The translations under genes and the position numbers were made by a program. Positions 1 to 11,090 of a stretch of DNA of 64,000 bases are shown here, in pieces (position 1 is the stretch's first letter; every line of letters begins with the position of its first letter). The stretch lies in assembly GCA_050084515.1 (NCBI GenBank), contig CM114273.1, positions 14,384,001 through 14,448,000 of the forward strand, given 5' to 3'. The DNA is from Blasia pusilla. Taxonomy: Eukaryota; Marchantiophyta; Marchantiopsida; Blasiales. The notes under the pieces are model-generated. The model saw only the letters and a program-made list of their open reading frames with translations, was not told the origin of the DNA and searched no databases.

Positions 1-1611
1 CCAAGGAGATCCAAGAGACTAGAGGAGCAGAATAGAGCTTCCGCACATCTCGTCAACATGGCCTTGATGACAGAGGTCTTGAAGGTGGAAGAGCCATCAT
101 GCTTGGATGAGGCCCTTGCTCATCCTCAATGGAGAGAGGCCATGCAGATGGAGATGGATGCTATTCAGAGGAATGAAACTTGGACTTTGGTTGAAAAGCC
201 AAAGGATAGGAAGATAATACGCACCAAGTGGGTGTACAAGACCAAGTACAAGTCGGACGGTACATTGGATAAATTCAAAGCAAGGTTGGTCGCACAAGGA
301 TGCTCACAAATCGAAGGTTTTGACTACTATCAGACTTTTTCTCCTACTGCAAGGATGACAACCATTCGAATTGTTCTAGCGATTGCAGGAACAAGACGTT
401 GGCATGTATACCAATACGATGTGAAGTCTGCCTTTCTAAACGTGAGTCTCAAGAAGGAGGTATATGTTTCTCAACCACCAGGTTTTGAGACACGCGGATC
501 AGAAGAGAAAGTTTGTTTACTTCATCGAGCATTGTATGGGTTGAAGCAAGCCCCAAGGGTATGGTATCAATGAATAGATACATTCTTTCGAGAGAAGGGT
601 CTCATCAAGAGTCCGTCAGAAGCAAATTTGTATGTGTTTTGCGAAGATGGGATGTATATGTTGATAGTCTTGTATGTGGATGATCTGATCATCACAAGAG
701 ACCACAGTAAGAAAATAGAGGAAATGAAGGGAGTGTTGAAATCTGAGTTTGAAATGTCAGATTTAGGTCTTTTGCACTACTTTATAGGGCTGGAAATTTG
801 GCAACAGTCAGATTCTATTTTTCTCTCTCAGCAGAAGTATGCTAGAGAAATCTTGAAGGCATTTGGGATGACCGAGTGTAAGGCAGTGGTCTCACCAATG
901 GAGGTAGAGTTGAAACTCTCGATGGAGGATGTTTCACCATTGGTAGATGAAAAGTTGTACAGAAAGCTTGTAGGCAGTTTGATATTTTTGTGTGACACTA
1001 GACCAGATATTAGCTTCGCTGTGGGAGTGTTGAGTAAGTTCTCAACTAAGCCTCGTGAGAACCATTGGAAGGCAGGGATGCGTGTGTTGAAGTACATCAA
1101 AGGTACTATCGAGTACGGCATCACCTATAGGGCAGGGACGGAAATGATAGGTTTTTGTGACTCGGATTAGGCAGGAGATTCCGATTCTCGAAGATCAGTT
1201 TCGGGTTATTGCTTCTTGGTAGGATCACGTATGGTGTCATGGGTCAGCAAAAAGCAACCTACAATGGCTCTTTCTTCTACCGAGGCAGAGTACAATGCGG
1301 CTTGTTATGCTTCTTGTGAAGCAATATGGTTGAGATGGATATTGGAGGACATAGGAGAAGCACCAGAAAGTGCTACTGTAATATGGTGTGACAATCAGAG
1401 TTGCATTTCCATAGCACATAATCTTGTGTTTCATGCTCATACGAAGCACATAGAGATCCAATATCACTTTGTTTGTGAATTGATCGAGAGAGAGGTTTTG
1501 AAGTTAGTCTATTGTCCAACAGAGGATAACCGTGCAGACATCTTCACGAAAGCTTTGAGCGGAGATCAACTTCACCGACATCTGAAGGGTCTTGGCATAG
1601 GTCCAAGATAG
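1..1611 (+). pseudogene. Ty1/copia polyprotein, 3' part: reverse transcriptase and RNase H, two in-frame stops
   Basis: A single reading frame runs from the window edge to the stop at 1609-1611. It encodes the copia-type RT core (ALAHPQWREAM, TKWVYKTKYKSDGT, ARLVAQG, YQYDVKSAFLN, LYGLKQAPRVWY, then the catalytic YVDD near 675) followed by RNase H with SSTEAEY and the terminal ADIFTKAL motif. Gag, protease and integrase lie upstream of the window. Two stops interrupt the frame: TGA at 571-573, where the family normally has an amino acid after WYQ, and TAG at 1168-1170, where the family has Trp (CDSD-W-AGD). Both fit single transitions (C to T and G to A). There is no frameshift, so this copy decayed by point mutation only. 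A polypurine tract and LTR follow directly. Confidence 0.95.
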
Positions 1612-1634
1612 TAGTCCACATGAGAGTGGATATT

Positions 1635-1643
1635 GAGGGGGGG
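1635..1643 (+). promoter_or_regulatory. copia polypurine tract
   Basis: A purine run GAGGGGGGG lies 24 bases after the polyprotein stop and abuts TGTTGGATCC, the typical start of a copia 3' LTR. It would prime plus-strand DNA synthesis. Confidence 0.8.
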
Positions 1644-2229
1644 TGTTGGATCCTCAACATCCACTTCTCTAAGCACCATTAATCTGATCGGCCCCCTTGT
1701 ATGAGGAGAAGCCTAGATTGATGGTTTCAACTTAGACGTCGAAGGAGTCATAGTAATATGACATAGGTGGTTTTAGGAGTAGCGTTACTAGGTTTATCTA
1801 ACCCTATTTTGCATCAAGGTGCCGGGCATCCTGATGAAAAAAATTTCTATTGATAGAAACGAAGAAAAATAGGTAAAAACCCTAGTTTTCCCGAATAGTC
1901 AAATAGTCGGGAGCCGCAGCGGTAGCGTATTCTCGTATGTCGAGTTATCTCCCAGTTCAGGTTCCATCAAAGCTCTTCTGTGAGCGCACGGACGGACTGG
2001 GCCACTTTGTATCTCTAAGTTTTGTAAAGATTTCAGTGATTTCGTCACTTCCTGTTTTCTCACAGCAAACTCGCATGGCTCTTGCTCCGATGAGCGCTCC
2101 CATGAGCCATGTAGCGGGGAACACAATTCCCAACCACCAAACCATCGAGTGACTAGTGAGCTCCCCTATTGAAACTCTCTCTCTCCGCTCATTCTCTCTT
2201 TGTAAAATAAGATCCAATCTCTCTCAACA
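1644..2229 (+). repeat. copia 3' LTR (end approximate)
   Basis: Starts with TGTTGGATCC immediately after the polypurine tract. No second LTR is in the window, so the right edge cannot be found by comparison. I place it at the TCTCAACA ending at 2229 because it ends in CA and is weakly complementary to the start. The true end may differ by several hundred bases. Confidence 0.5.
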
Positions 2230-2386
2230 CCGTAGCTCTCAAATGTGTACACTCTCTCTCATATCAAACCAAATCCTCTCTCCTAATGAGAGGCTTGGAT
2301 TACACTCACAAGGCAAGGGACCATAGCTCTTCCGCCTTGTGCCGAGAGGTTCAACAAAGAAAGAATGAGCTCTCAAGCTCAAGCTC

Positions 2387-2387
2387 T

Positions 2388-2450
<63 letters not shown>
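2387..2450. repeat. poly-C / (CT)n microsatellite
   Basis: A run of C followed by about 27 uninterrupted CT dinucleotides. Apparent reading frames across it (poly Ser-Leu or Glu-Arg) are artefacts of the repeat. Confidence 0.95.
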
Positions 2451-2454
<4 letters not shown>

Positions 2455-3584
2455 GGTATAACCCCTTCCCTCTCCCAAGCTCTCTCCTCGGTAACCTATG
2501 CTCGCCGGTCACCTCCTTGGCTCTTGACCTGCTACAGCGGGTCAAGGACCACTTCCCAAAGTAGAAAGTCAACTATGCTCCAAATGGAAACTTACCCAAA
2601 GTAGTAGGAAGTTTCTTTATATGGCTCCAAATGAGCCGAAAAAAAAAGGAAACTTGCTCTCTCAGGTTACGCGGGGCCTCAACATGTCATCCTCAACCTC
2701 ATGAGGCTGTCCTCCAATATCTCCGAAGGCGCTCTACTAGATCTCGCGGATTGATCCTAAAAGTTGTGACAAGAACAAACAAAATTGTAGAGCCTTGAGG
2801 AGACAACGAGACTCTATTGTTGGGTCTGAAGTGTGTTGTTGCCGGAGTCATTTCCATAGGAGGTTGGAGCAAAATGCTGATAGTGTGATGAACCGCGGTG
2901 GGCAACATTTGTGGTGGTTCTCGATGATGAATGAAGAGAGGCCTGTTACATTTCATAGAAAACATGGTGAGTTTAAGAAGAATGGGTCAGATTGGTGAGC
3001 AGGCAAGAAGCAAGAGAAGTTGAAAGTACCAATGTGAGAATTTAAAACTAGCAGAACACATGTAGCCCATGATATAGAAATCTTAAAAGATAGGCAGGAG
3101 AGTATATACAGAGACTAGTGACAAGTAAACAACATTGAGAAATTGATAGCATGTAGAAGCAATGAGAACTTGTCCAAATGCCAATTTCATAAGAGTGTTG
3201 ACTTCTAATAGCAGAAGCTCCTCCAAAAATTACATATGTAATGTTAATAACCATTTTGATACCGATGGGGCATGCAAAATTCATGTTTGTAGGTAAAAGA
3301 AAGAGAGAACATATGCACTTTGCAGGGAAAACATGAACTGATCACTATAAGTATGAAGAAAAAGCTCAAAATGATCCCTCTAAATAGTCCTCTGTAGTAA
3401 GTGGAACCTGCATCCATGAATGAGCTTGAAATTAGTTTAGTCTTATTGAGGAATTCCTTAATGGAAAATGGTATAAAGAAATCAGGAAATAATTAGAAGT
3501 GAGAGAATATTACCAGAATACTAGAGACCCAAGAGGATCAAGTGCATTTATGCTTGCTAGGAGAGTGGAGCTAAAATCAACAGC
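2451..3584. other. intergenic, no recognised gene
   Basis: I see no conserved protein, RNA gene or clear repeat here. Short open frames are below 90 codons and resemble nothing known to me. Confidence 0.6.
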
Positions 3585-4530
3585 CTAAGAGGAACTGGCC
3601 AAGGACTGAAATGTAGGGGGTCTTGGTTGGGAAAATTGAGCAGGAGCGGGCAGATCTGATGGATCATGGGAGAGAACAATGACCTTATTAAAATATGGTA
3701 GAGAGGGAAAATGGTTGGGTTTATCTACGTCGATAGGGATAGGCTCGAAGTTGGGCAGCTTGCCATTTTCATGTGCAGTCTTCATACGGTCAATCACGTG
3801 TGTTGCTTTAGTTGCACTAAGGTCTAGCAACATGGATAAAGGAAAGTGCATATGATGGCGCAAGACTCGCAGTTGATCTAATCTGAGTCCGCCAGAGACA
3901 AGATTGAACATTCTCGCAAAATCTTTTCTGGTGAGAGACGTTTCTTTGAAGTAAAAAATTTTGAATCGTAGGACCTCTTTTTGTTTACGTGAAAAGTTAG
4001 TGAAGAAATTTTAGGTTCTTTTTTGAATTGCAGCTCTGCAGTAGTAGAAGAGGTAATGAGTTACTTCAAAGGTAGAAGAGCTAATGAGCTAATTTACATG
4101 GAAGTCATTGGGAGTGCACTTGATGCTGGTGCATCCTTGTTCATCCTCCAGAATTTAGCATCCTAGAGCTGACCTTGACTAATTAGGCTCTGGATCTGCC
4201 TTCATGTAAATCCATGTTCCCAAAAAGCAGGGACCATGCCTAGGTTGTCCATATACCTGATTTGGTTCTCAATGGGAAAAACAAACCTTGGTTTGAACTC
4301 TTCTAGATGAGACTGGATGTGGCTGAGTATTATGTTGGCGAAGTCCGAATAGCTTCTAGGGACTTGTGGAAGGAATATTAGTTGTATATAGAAGCATGAG
4401 CATGGAAAGAATTTTAATATTTTAGATCTGAACCTCAGGCACTTCGTCATTTTTTTGGTGATGTGGCCTGGTTGATTGAGCATTTGAGATGGGAATGTTG
4501 TTATCATTATGATGTGGTAGTGGAACTTGG
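3585..4530 (-). other. probable 3' tail of minus-strand Helitron
   Basis: AT-rich sequence downstream, in minus-strand sense, of the Helitron helicase remnant. Two open minus-strand stretches (3585-3911, 108 codons; 4202-4564, 120 codons) have no motif I recognise. I did not find a convincing CTRRT-type 3' terminus, so the outer boundary of the Helitron is undefined. Confidence 0.35.
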
Positions 4531-5158
4531 TCAAAACTCGATGTTTGACTTGTTGAACGTGCAACCCGTCCTCTTGCAGAGTTGTTGCGAGATGCGATAT
4601 GGATAAAGTAGATAAAGAGAAGAATATGACAAAATGAAATTAAGAAGACAATTGGCCATACAATCTGATGGCAACAATTTCCCCAAAATCTTCAACTGAT
4701 TTCTCTTCCTAACTCTGGATAACATAACATGTGCAAGGCCTATTGCAAAAATAGATCTTATATCTAAAAGGCAAGGACCATTAATTGTGGAACCTTGGCT
4801 CTTATGGACTGTCATGGCGTAACCTAAAACAAGGGGGAAAGACCTCTTGATGTACTTCCGGTGGGGTCCATACCTCAACGTAAAGAAGTTTGATCTACTT
4901 ATTCTCACATATGCTCCATTGGAGTCCAATTTAACAAGAATATGTAATAGGCAATCGTCTTGAAAAATGAGATCAACAACAGTAGAAATCGACCCATTTG
5001 CTGCTTGAAGTTTCCTATTGATATTTGCAGTAATCATAACTTTGGAACGAATTGCAACAAATGGAAGTTGATGGTAAGATTTGTCATTTATCCATTCATT
5101 GAACTTGGGTAGGGCATGTGCATTAGTAAGGACTTCAATTGAGAGAATAGAGGCATGT
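4531..5158 (-). pseudogene. Helitron Pif1-type helicase, C-terminal part
   Basis: On the minus strand the sequence encodes the C-terminal helicase portion of a Helitron RepHel protein. It has the motif GYAMTVHKSQGSTI (UvrD-C/Pif1 motif V-VI region) and the following HVMLSRVRKRNQLKIL segment with the arginine of motif VI, in the usual order and spacing. The Walker A half is absent. At 5159/5160 the frame is cut off by the 5' LTR of the inserted gypsy element. The Rep half of what is probably the same Helitron continues at 15.4-17.8 kb in the same orientation. Sequence between the two halves (helicase N-terminus) is missing, so there was also a deletion. Confidence 0.8.
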
Positions 5159-5159
5159 T

Positions 5160-5639
5160 TGTCACATCTGAGTAGCCGATAGGCCGAGATCTATCGTGGA
5201 TAGGGCGTAGGAGCCAACGGACTATCTTGAGTGTAACTTTGTCCCACGGTGTCAGATGAGGTTGAGGATAGGTCCATTGTGTCAAGAACGTCATTTCAAA
5301 CAACTTTCATGTTGAGGTCTTTTACAGCCGGGTGACTTGTTGACCAGGTCACCCGCCCCTGGTAACCTTTGTCTTTGAGTTACCAAGGGGCAACTATTTT
5401 AGGGAAGAGCCTTTTGGCTCTTCCTAACCCTATATAAGAGAGGAAGATGGCTTTCCTAAGCCATCTTTCTCATGTTGGGCCGTTGGAGCACCTCCCTTGT
5501 ATGTGTGTGAGCTAGGACTAGGGTGCTAGGGTCCGGATTCCTTGATAGCATAGGGTGGACGAGGCTCGATATGCCGATGTAGATTGAGGAGTGGAGTTTT
5601 AGGCCGGGTGTGCCGTTTTTACTACTCTTTATTTTTACA
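5160..5639 (+). repeat. 5' LTR of gypsy copy 1
   Basis: 480 bp, TGTCACATC... to ...TTTTTACA. Matches the LTRs at 38299-38782 and 46253-46734. It has a TATA box (CTATATAAG, about 5429-5437) between two perfect hairpins, AAGAGCC-TTTT-GGCTCTT (5405-5422) and a 10-bp stem with TCCT loop (5444-5467). Both hairpins are present in all three LTR copies. Confidence 0.92.
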
Positions 5640-7504
5640 TGAGAAAGATGTCAGGGGGATGGTGGGAATTCGTTGTTAGCAGGTAGGCAAGCGAGTTGCC
5701 TCGGTTGGGGAGCCCTGGAGACGTGTGTGTGACGTTTTGTGTGTCATTTTTCTGTTTAGAAGGCCGTGGGCGGAAGCGCTGTCCGTTTTTCTCAGATTTT
5801 GCTGGTGCGGATTGATGGGGGTCAGCAGCAGGGTGTAGCGCAGGTTGTGTCGGCAGGAGTAACGTCGTCTTATAGCTCGTGGAATGTCGGGAGTACCTAG
5901 GGAGAAGAGTTAGAGCTTGCAACCTCCAAGGGGCTATCAAGTAAAGGGCGGCTAGGTCGCCTAGGGTTACGTCGCGCAGCTGTTAGGGGTAGGGCACTGT
6001 GCGTGGGAAGGAAGGCGTAGGAGGTAGCTAGGTCGGGATGAGTAAAGCTGGCAGAGGTGGACCAGGTGCAGGGACGGGCGTCACACGCTCGGAGGATGCA
6101 AGGAAGCAGGGCCGCAGCCGCATAGGGCTACGTGCCTTCAACGCGCCATGTAGGCCCAAGGCCGCGGTAGAGAAGGGAGAGCCAAGACTCGGGAGCAAGG
6201 AGCTCCAAGAAGCCGGGTTGCTGCATAGGGCAGCTCGCCCGAACGGGGTCCGAAGGAGTAAGGGCGGGCTCATAGGGAGCCGCATCGCGCAAGCCAAGGT
6301 GGGAGCAAGGGCTGACCGCATAGGGCGGCGAGCCCGGAGCTCTAGGAACGAACGAGGTACGGGAGGAGCCATTATGGCTCCTAGATAGCGGGGGTAGGGG
6401 CCATTATGGGTCCAACATAGCTGGAAGGTAGTTAGGGGAGGGCTGACCGCGTGAGGAGCCGGCACCTGCATAGCGCAACGTGCCCAAAGGAGAGTCGGAC
6501 GGAGGTTGGGGATGGACGGAACCTTCGAAGGAAAGAAGGAGGCAGCTGGTAGTAGCCGCAGGGAAAAAGAGAGGTAAGGCACAGCAGTTGGAAGTCGAGA
6601 GGTCCAAGGAAGTTGGAGGGTTAAGAGAGGGAGAGCGAGCTGCATAGGGGCGCGGGCCAAGGCCAAAAGGGGTTGACACGCGTGCATGGTAGCCATGCTA
6701 ACTACATAGAGACTAGATGTGGTTGATGGCATAAATGGTTGAGCCGCTTACTAGGTGGTTGATTCGGGTAACATGGTTCGGGTCATGAGGTTGTGAGTCA
6801 CCATGTGATTTGATGGTACTTTTTCGACTAGTGGTGAGATTGTGATACCTGCCAAGATTTTCGACGGAGTGGTTGACGATGGAGAGTTAGTGTGCTGATG
6901 TCAACAAGTGGTCTGCACTCGTTGACGGGAGGATCGACGTGTTGGTTGAGGAGAGTGTTGTGTTGTGGAGATTGTCATATCATGTGGAGGAGTGCATGTT
7001 GACGGTGCAGCAAGTTGGAGGGCGTGATCAGGTTACCCATTCGAGTACCTTTTCCCGCACTTGTCGTGTGTGATTGAGAGTGCTGGGTATCGGGTAGTAG
7101 CTGGTGCTAGATGGGTGCAGTGATGGTGATGAGTGTAGATTCTTTTCATGTGTAGCATGTTGGTGGATATATGGCGGTTGCCGAGTAGGGGTCGCCTGTA
7201 TGACCCGAGAGAGTGTCGCTAGGTTAGGTGAGTCAGTTGGGAGGCTCATGGTGAGCCCGAGTGTTGAGCGTGCGTGAGGCCGGGTATGTCATCACGGGAT
7301 TGATGTTAGCATAGGTGAGCTAGTGAGGCGTGTGGGAGACTCTCGGTGAGTCTGAGTGCTTGAGCGGGTGAGATAGGGTTTGTCATCACGGCGTTCTTCC
7401 AAAGTTCGGAAGAACGGGGTAGTGCGAGCAGTAGTAGTGGTGTGACACAGAGTGGAGTGAGATACCGAGGGGTTACCAGTGAGGAGCTACCTTGACATCC
7501 ATCC
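5640..7504 (+). other. gypsy copy 1 leader (5' untranslated region)
   Basis: About 1.9 kb between LTR and gag. It starts with the segment shared with copy 2 (TGAGAAAGAT...), followed by a GC-rich stretch at about 5950-6700 that differs from the leader of copy 2. The last ~600 bases are again shared. A primer binding site complementary to a common tRNA was not recognised next to the LTR. Open frames in the GC-rich part (for example 6028-6732 minus) show no family resemblance and are not annotated as genes. Confidence 0.7.
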
Positions 7505-9579
7505 GTGGCTGGATTGTCATCACTTGACACTGGGTCTGGTGATGAGATCACAGACAGAGACAGTAGTACTTGGCAGGAGATGGACGACATGGGCCATCGG
7601 GGCATGCGTCGTTTCTCGGGTGCAGTGGGCACCATCGACTTAGATGATTTTATCCAGGAGTTCGACACATGGTGCGACTTCCAAGAGATATGGACCCCGA
7701 TACGGTTCAACCCTTTCATGGCATGGAAGGGGTTGTTCCAGCACTTGGAGGGTCCTCCGATGGATGACTACATGGAGTTTCGATCACTATATTCAGTAGA
7801 GATTGATGCCTGGAGGATGTATTGGGCTCCAGGGTATGTGTCCACTAGTGGTCGCGAGGCTTATGATGGGATTGTGAGAGGAGAGAGACCCACACCATGA
7901 GCCCGGAGACTAGATGGAGAGGAGGGCAGTGAGACAGGCGATGTGGCAGAGACCTCTGGTGGTAGAGGCCCACCCAACTTCAACCCCATAGTGGAGTTCT
8001 TCCGACAATTGGGGAAGAGCTACCAGGGCGTACGCATCGACAAGTTGAAGAGTCTACAAGATTTTCAGCGACGATCGGGTGAGAGTCTGAGAGAGGCATT
8101 CACACGAATGAGGAGGCTGATCATTGCTACGTTTGGAGTGACTGACGCGCAATCAGTCCTGTATTGATACGGGGTTCTGGACCAAGAACTACGGAGGAGA
8201 GTCCAAGATGCGGTGTTGATTCCACATTGAAGGTGGTCTTTGAGTTGTCTGAGCGTATTGAGCTCAACATGAGTGAGGAGCAGGTAGTGACCGCTGGATT
8301 TTCTCGAGAGTCGACGGGTCCACGAGCAACGGTGACCCCACAGGTGCCACAGCGAGCACCAATACCACGGGAGCAGGCTAGTGTGCCTAGAGAGCAGGGC
8401 GGGTACCGTGAGCCTATGAGGCAGCGACCCGCATCTACATATGTTGCTCAACAGGGACTGATGTGGTCTTGTTGGACGTGTGGAGGGGCCCATAGGCAGA
8501 GAGACTGCCCACAGCATGGGAGGGGACCACCAGCACCTCCGATTGCTCAGGAGCCACAGAGGATGGCCCCACCATAGCACCAGTGTGACCATTGCCACGG
8601 ATATGGTCACACTAGGGATAGATGTTTTGACCTTCGCCGAGGGGCACGTCCAGAGGTAGGCCGAGGGCCTGGGGGCGGTCGTCCTGGAGGAGGTCGGGGA
8701 GTTCTTCCTGGACGTGGTGGTAGAGGACCACCACCCCGGAGGAGATGGAGCAGAGCACGAGCGGCACTTCTCTCACACATCAATCAGTTGGAGCAGAGGA
8801 TTGCTGCCATGACGATGATGCAGCTTAGGGAAGGCACGGAGCTGCGAGCAGCTAGTGTGACTCCAACTTCTACCTCTTACCTTGACCCGGGTGAGGATCT
8901 CGCCAGTATGGGATTTATGTGTAGTGCAGCCCAGGTTGAGGCAGCTGCAGTGGTGACTCGGGATGCGGCGAGAGGCACCGAGCCATCGAGAGGTGGAGTT
9001 GAGATTGACCCACAAGAGGGGACCGATGGGCGGCAGGCCAGGGTTCCACAGTCGTTCACATTGTCGGAGGCACTACACACACCATCGATGGTGCCTCAAC
9101 GACCAGCGGTGCCTACAGTTCAGGCACCTACGTCGACGTCACGAGGAGTTGGAGTGACAACTCCTATGCCGGCTCGAGTGGAGTCAGTGTCGACCATAGT
9201 GTTGGAGGTGGCCACCAGAGTGAGTCAGACTCCGCTATTTTCCGCCATAGAGTTGGCGATGTTGGGAGTTGGACCAGTTGAGGTGTTCCGGTTGGCCGCC
9301 ACATTGTATGAGCATGGAGAGATGACTTCTTCTTGTTTAGAGGTAGTTGAGGAGGTGGTGGACTTGCCCTCAGAGCTGGTGCTTGGGACGTTCCCCACAG
9401 AGCCATGGCATGCGGCGGCCGCGAAGTTGGTAGATATGCCAGCTCGACCGGCCATAGAGCGAGCAGTGGTGACACCTGGAGTAGTGTTACTGGATAACCG
9501 AGATGGAGTATTTCCCTTGGTTAGTCCGACGGGGACAATACAAATACAGACCTCGATTGGGGGCGTATCACCCACTTAG
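7505..9579 (+). pseudogene. gypsy copy 1 gag with two CCHC zinc knuckles
   Basis: The N-terminal half contains the gag core (FDTWCDFQE, FMAWKGLFQHLEG, then LREAFTRMRRLI). This is followed by a proline/arginine-rich linker and two zinc knuckles: CWTCGGAHRQRDC near 8470 (C-x2-C-x3-H-x4-C) and CDHCHGYGHTRDRC near 8584 (canonical CCHC). A Gly/Arg-rich stretch and a coiled region (HINQLEQRIAAM, near 8780) follow, and a low-complexity linker runs on to the protease. Defects: TGA at 7898-7900, TGA at 8165-8167 (TGG in copy 2), a frame change near 8170 and TAG at 8575-8577. The start at 7505 is only the first ATG of the open frame. Confidence 0.75.
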
Positions 9580-9827
9580 TATATGACTCGACAGGAGATT
9601 GTTGTCAGAGTCCGCCAGAGCATGCGACGGATAGTGCTATGGTGCGCACATGTGCGATTACGACACCGGTGAGTAAATGCGATGTGTTGGTGGGGAGTAC
9701 AGTGTTATATCCCCTAGGATTCATCCTTGACTTATGGGAGGAGAGCGTTGCTTATCGGCCAGGATGGCGGTCAGGTGACGGCCGGATGAGTCAGTTACCC
9801 GTGCAGTTTGCGGGACGAGGTGGTTGA
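9580..9827 (+). pseudogene. gypsy copy 1 aspartic protease, C-terminal remnant
   Basis: The frame at 9639-9827 encodes KCDVLVGSTVLYPLGFILDL and AYRPGW, the typical segment after the second half of a retroviral-type protease. The preceding active-site segment, which in copy 2 reads LLDSGAQPLML at about 42178-42210, is missing. Alignment with copy 2 shows a gap of roughly 90 bases around 9535-9545. The protease is therefore non-functional in this copy. Confidence 0.7.
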
Positions 9828-10146
9828 TCACGAGGCGAGTCTGTGACCACATTGGCAGCTTTCACAGGTAGTGTTAGCTGGCCAGGAGAGTAGTTGGAGG
9901 GGAACGCACATGCAGAGGATGTCCCAGTAGCGGATAGTCCCACGGAGAGACATGCCATGGCGGGTGTCTCTTCCCATGTTGGCGAGGCCTCTTCACCATT
10001 GTGGGGTACGGCTCGGGAGCTACTGAGGAGTGCCGACGACCTCGTGAGGCAGGCGTGGAGTCATGTTTTCGTCCTAGAGCAGCGAGAGCCATGTGGCGAT
10101 TGGGCTCTTGGAGTGGAGACGTTGACCCTACTGGATATCACAAAGG
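9828..10146 (+). other. linker between protease and methyltransferase in copy 1
   Basis: The open frame 9894-10172 matches the segment upstream of the methyltransferase in copy 2 (about 42590-42890), so this is polyprotein linker. It has no recognisable domain. Confidence 0.5.
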
Positions 10147-11090
10147 GTGTTAGATCTCTTCGGAGGGATTAGCACCGGATTGGCTGCACTATTGCAGGCG
10201 GGCAGACGGGTGCATCAGTTCCTTTATGTGGAGAGAGATGAGACCCCGTGGCGAGTATCATTAAGTCACGTGGAGAGATTGGTCCAGAGGTATCCTGAGT
10301 TGTTGTCAATATCTGCAGTACGGGGATACCAGCATACGCTACCCGCCGACATCTCTTTGGTGGGGGCGTAGGATCTGGATAGAGTTGGCACCATTCATTT
10401 GGTGATTTCTGGATGGCCATGTCAGGGTCATTCATCAACTGGCCGAGGATTTGGATGGAAGGATCCGAGATCATGGATATTTTGGGAGATGCTGCGAGTA
10501 TTACGACACTTGCAGGAGAGTCAGATATGTTCTCCAGCGTACATTTTGGAGAACATGCCGTTGTTAGGAGACACTCGTGCACGTGTGATGACGAGTGTAC
10601 ATCAAGTGAGGTCCTCGTTGGGACCTGCTATGTTGTTAGATGCAGCGAGAGTTGGGTCACGTGCCCATCGTCCACGATTGTGGTGGACGAACCTGATACC
10701 ATCAGAGGTGCTAAGTTGAGCATACAGTGGAGTCCAGAGAGCACCACATCTCACAGTGGATGCTATTTTGGGCTCAGGGCATCGATCTCAGGTGGTGACA
10801 TGGATGATAGACCACCGTTGGCCATGGCCAATAGGGTGGGGGAGTTGAGGGCAGCCTTACCTACGTTGGTGAGCTTCCCAGCATCCCATGCCTTTCGTCA
10901 GGGAGGGCCAGGCATGATTTGGGATGAGGTGACCGAAGCATTGGAGGAGCCTACAGAGATGAGCGAGCGGCGCCATGGGGTTCACTACCGGTACTACGGC
11001 GGTGCCAAGGATGACTGAGGCATCCCGGAGACAGGTGTTGGGGCAGGGGATGGACCTCAACTGTCTCACATGGATAGTCAGCCTAGGTAT
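10147..11090 (+). pseudogene. C5-cytosine DNA methyltransferase domain in gypsy element, copy 1
   Basis: C5-methyltransferase motifs appear in canonical order: motif I (LDLFGGISTGLAA, 10150-10188, AdoMet binding), an acidic LYVERDE (motif II region), motif IV GWPCQGHS with catalytic cysteine codon 10420-10422, motif VI LENMP (10546-10560), motif VIII GSRAHRPRLWWTN near 10655-10693, then a short target-recognition part. Motif IX/X-like sequence (ER..MGF, then RRQVLGQGMDL) lies near 10950-11060 in another frame. The HRPRxxW signature and short recognition domain look more like DNMT3-type enzymes than DNMT1/CMT. Inactivating changes are TAG at 10369-10371 (CAG in copy 2), TGA at 10717-10719 (CGA in copy 2) and frameshifts after that. 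It sits between protease and RT of the same polyprotein, as in copy 2, so it is part of the element and not a host gene hit by insertion. Confidence 0.9.

Noticed and set aside
2239-2604. Open frames through the CT repeat
   Set aside because: Poly Ser-Leu and poly Glu-Arg from a microsatellite.
6028-6732. Long open frame of 234 codons (minus) and its plus-strand counterpart at 6038-6388
   Set aside because: They lie in the GC-rich gypsy leader. Low-complexity Pro/Leu/Ser or Arg/Gly composition, no motif, and not conserved in copy 2.
10413-11018. 201-codon plus frame overlapping the methyltransferase
   Set aside because: A shifted frame over the DNMT motifs. Only its last third, where the true frame has shifted, carries motif IX-like sequence.
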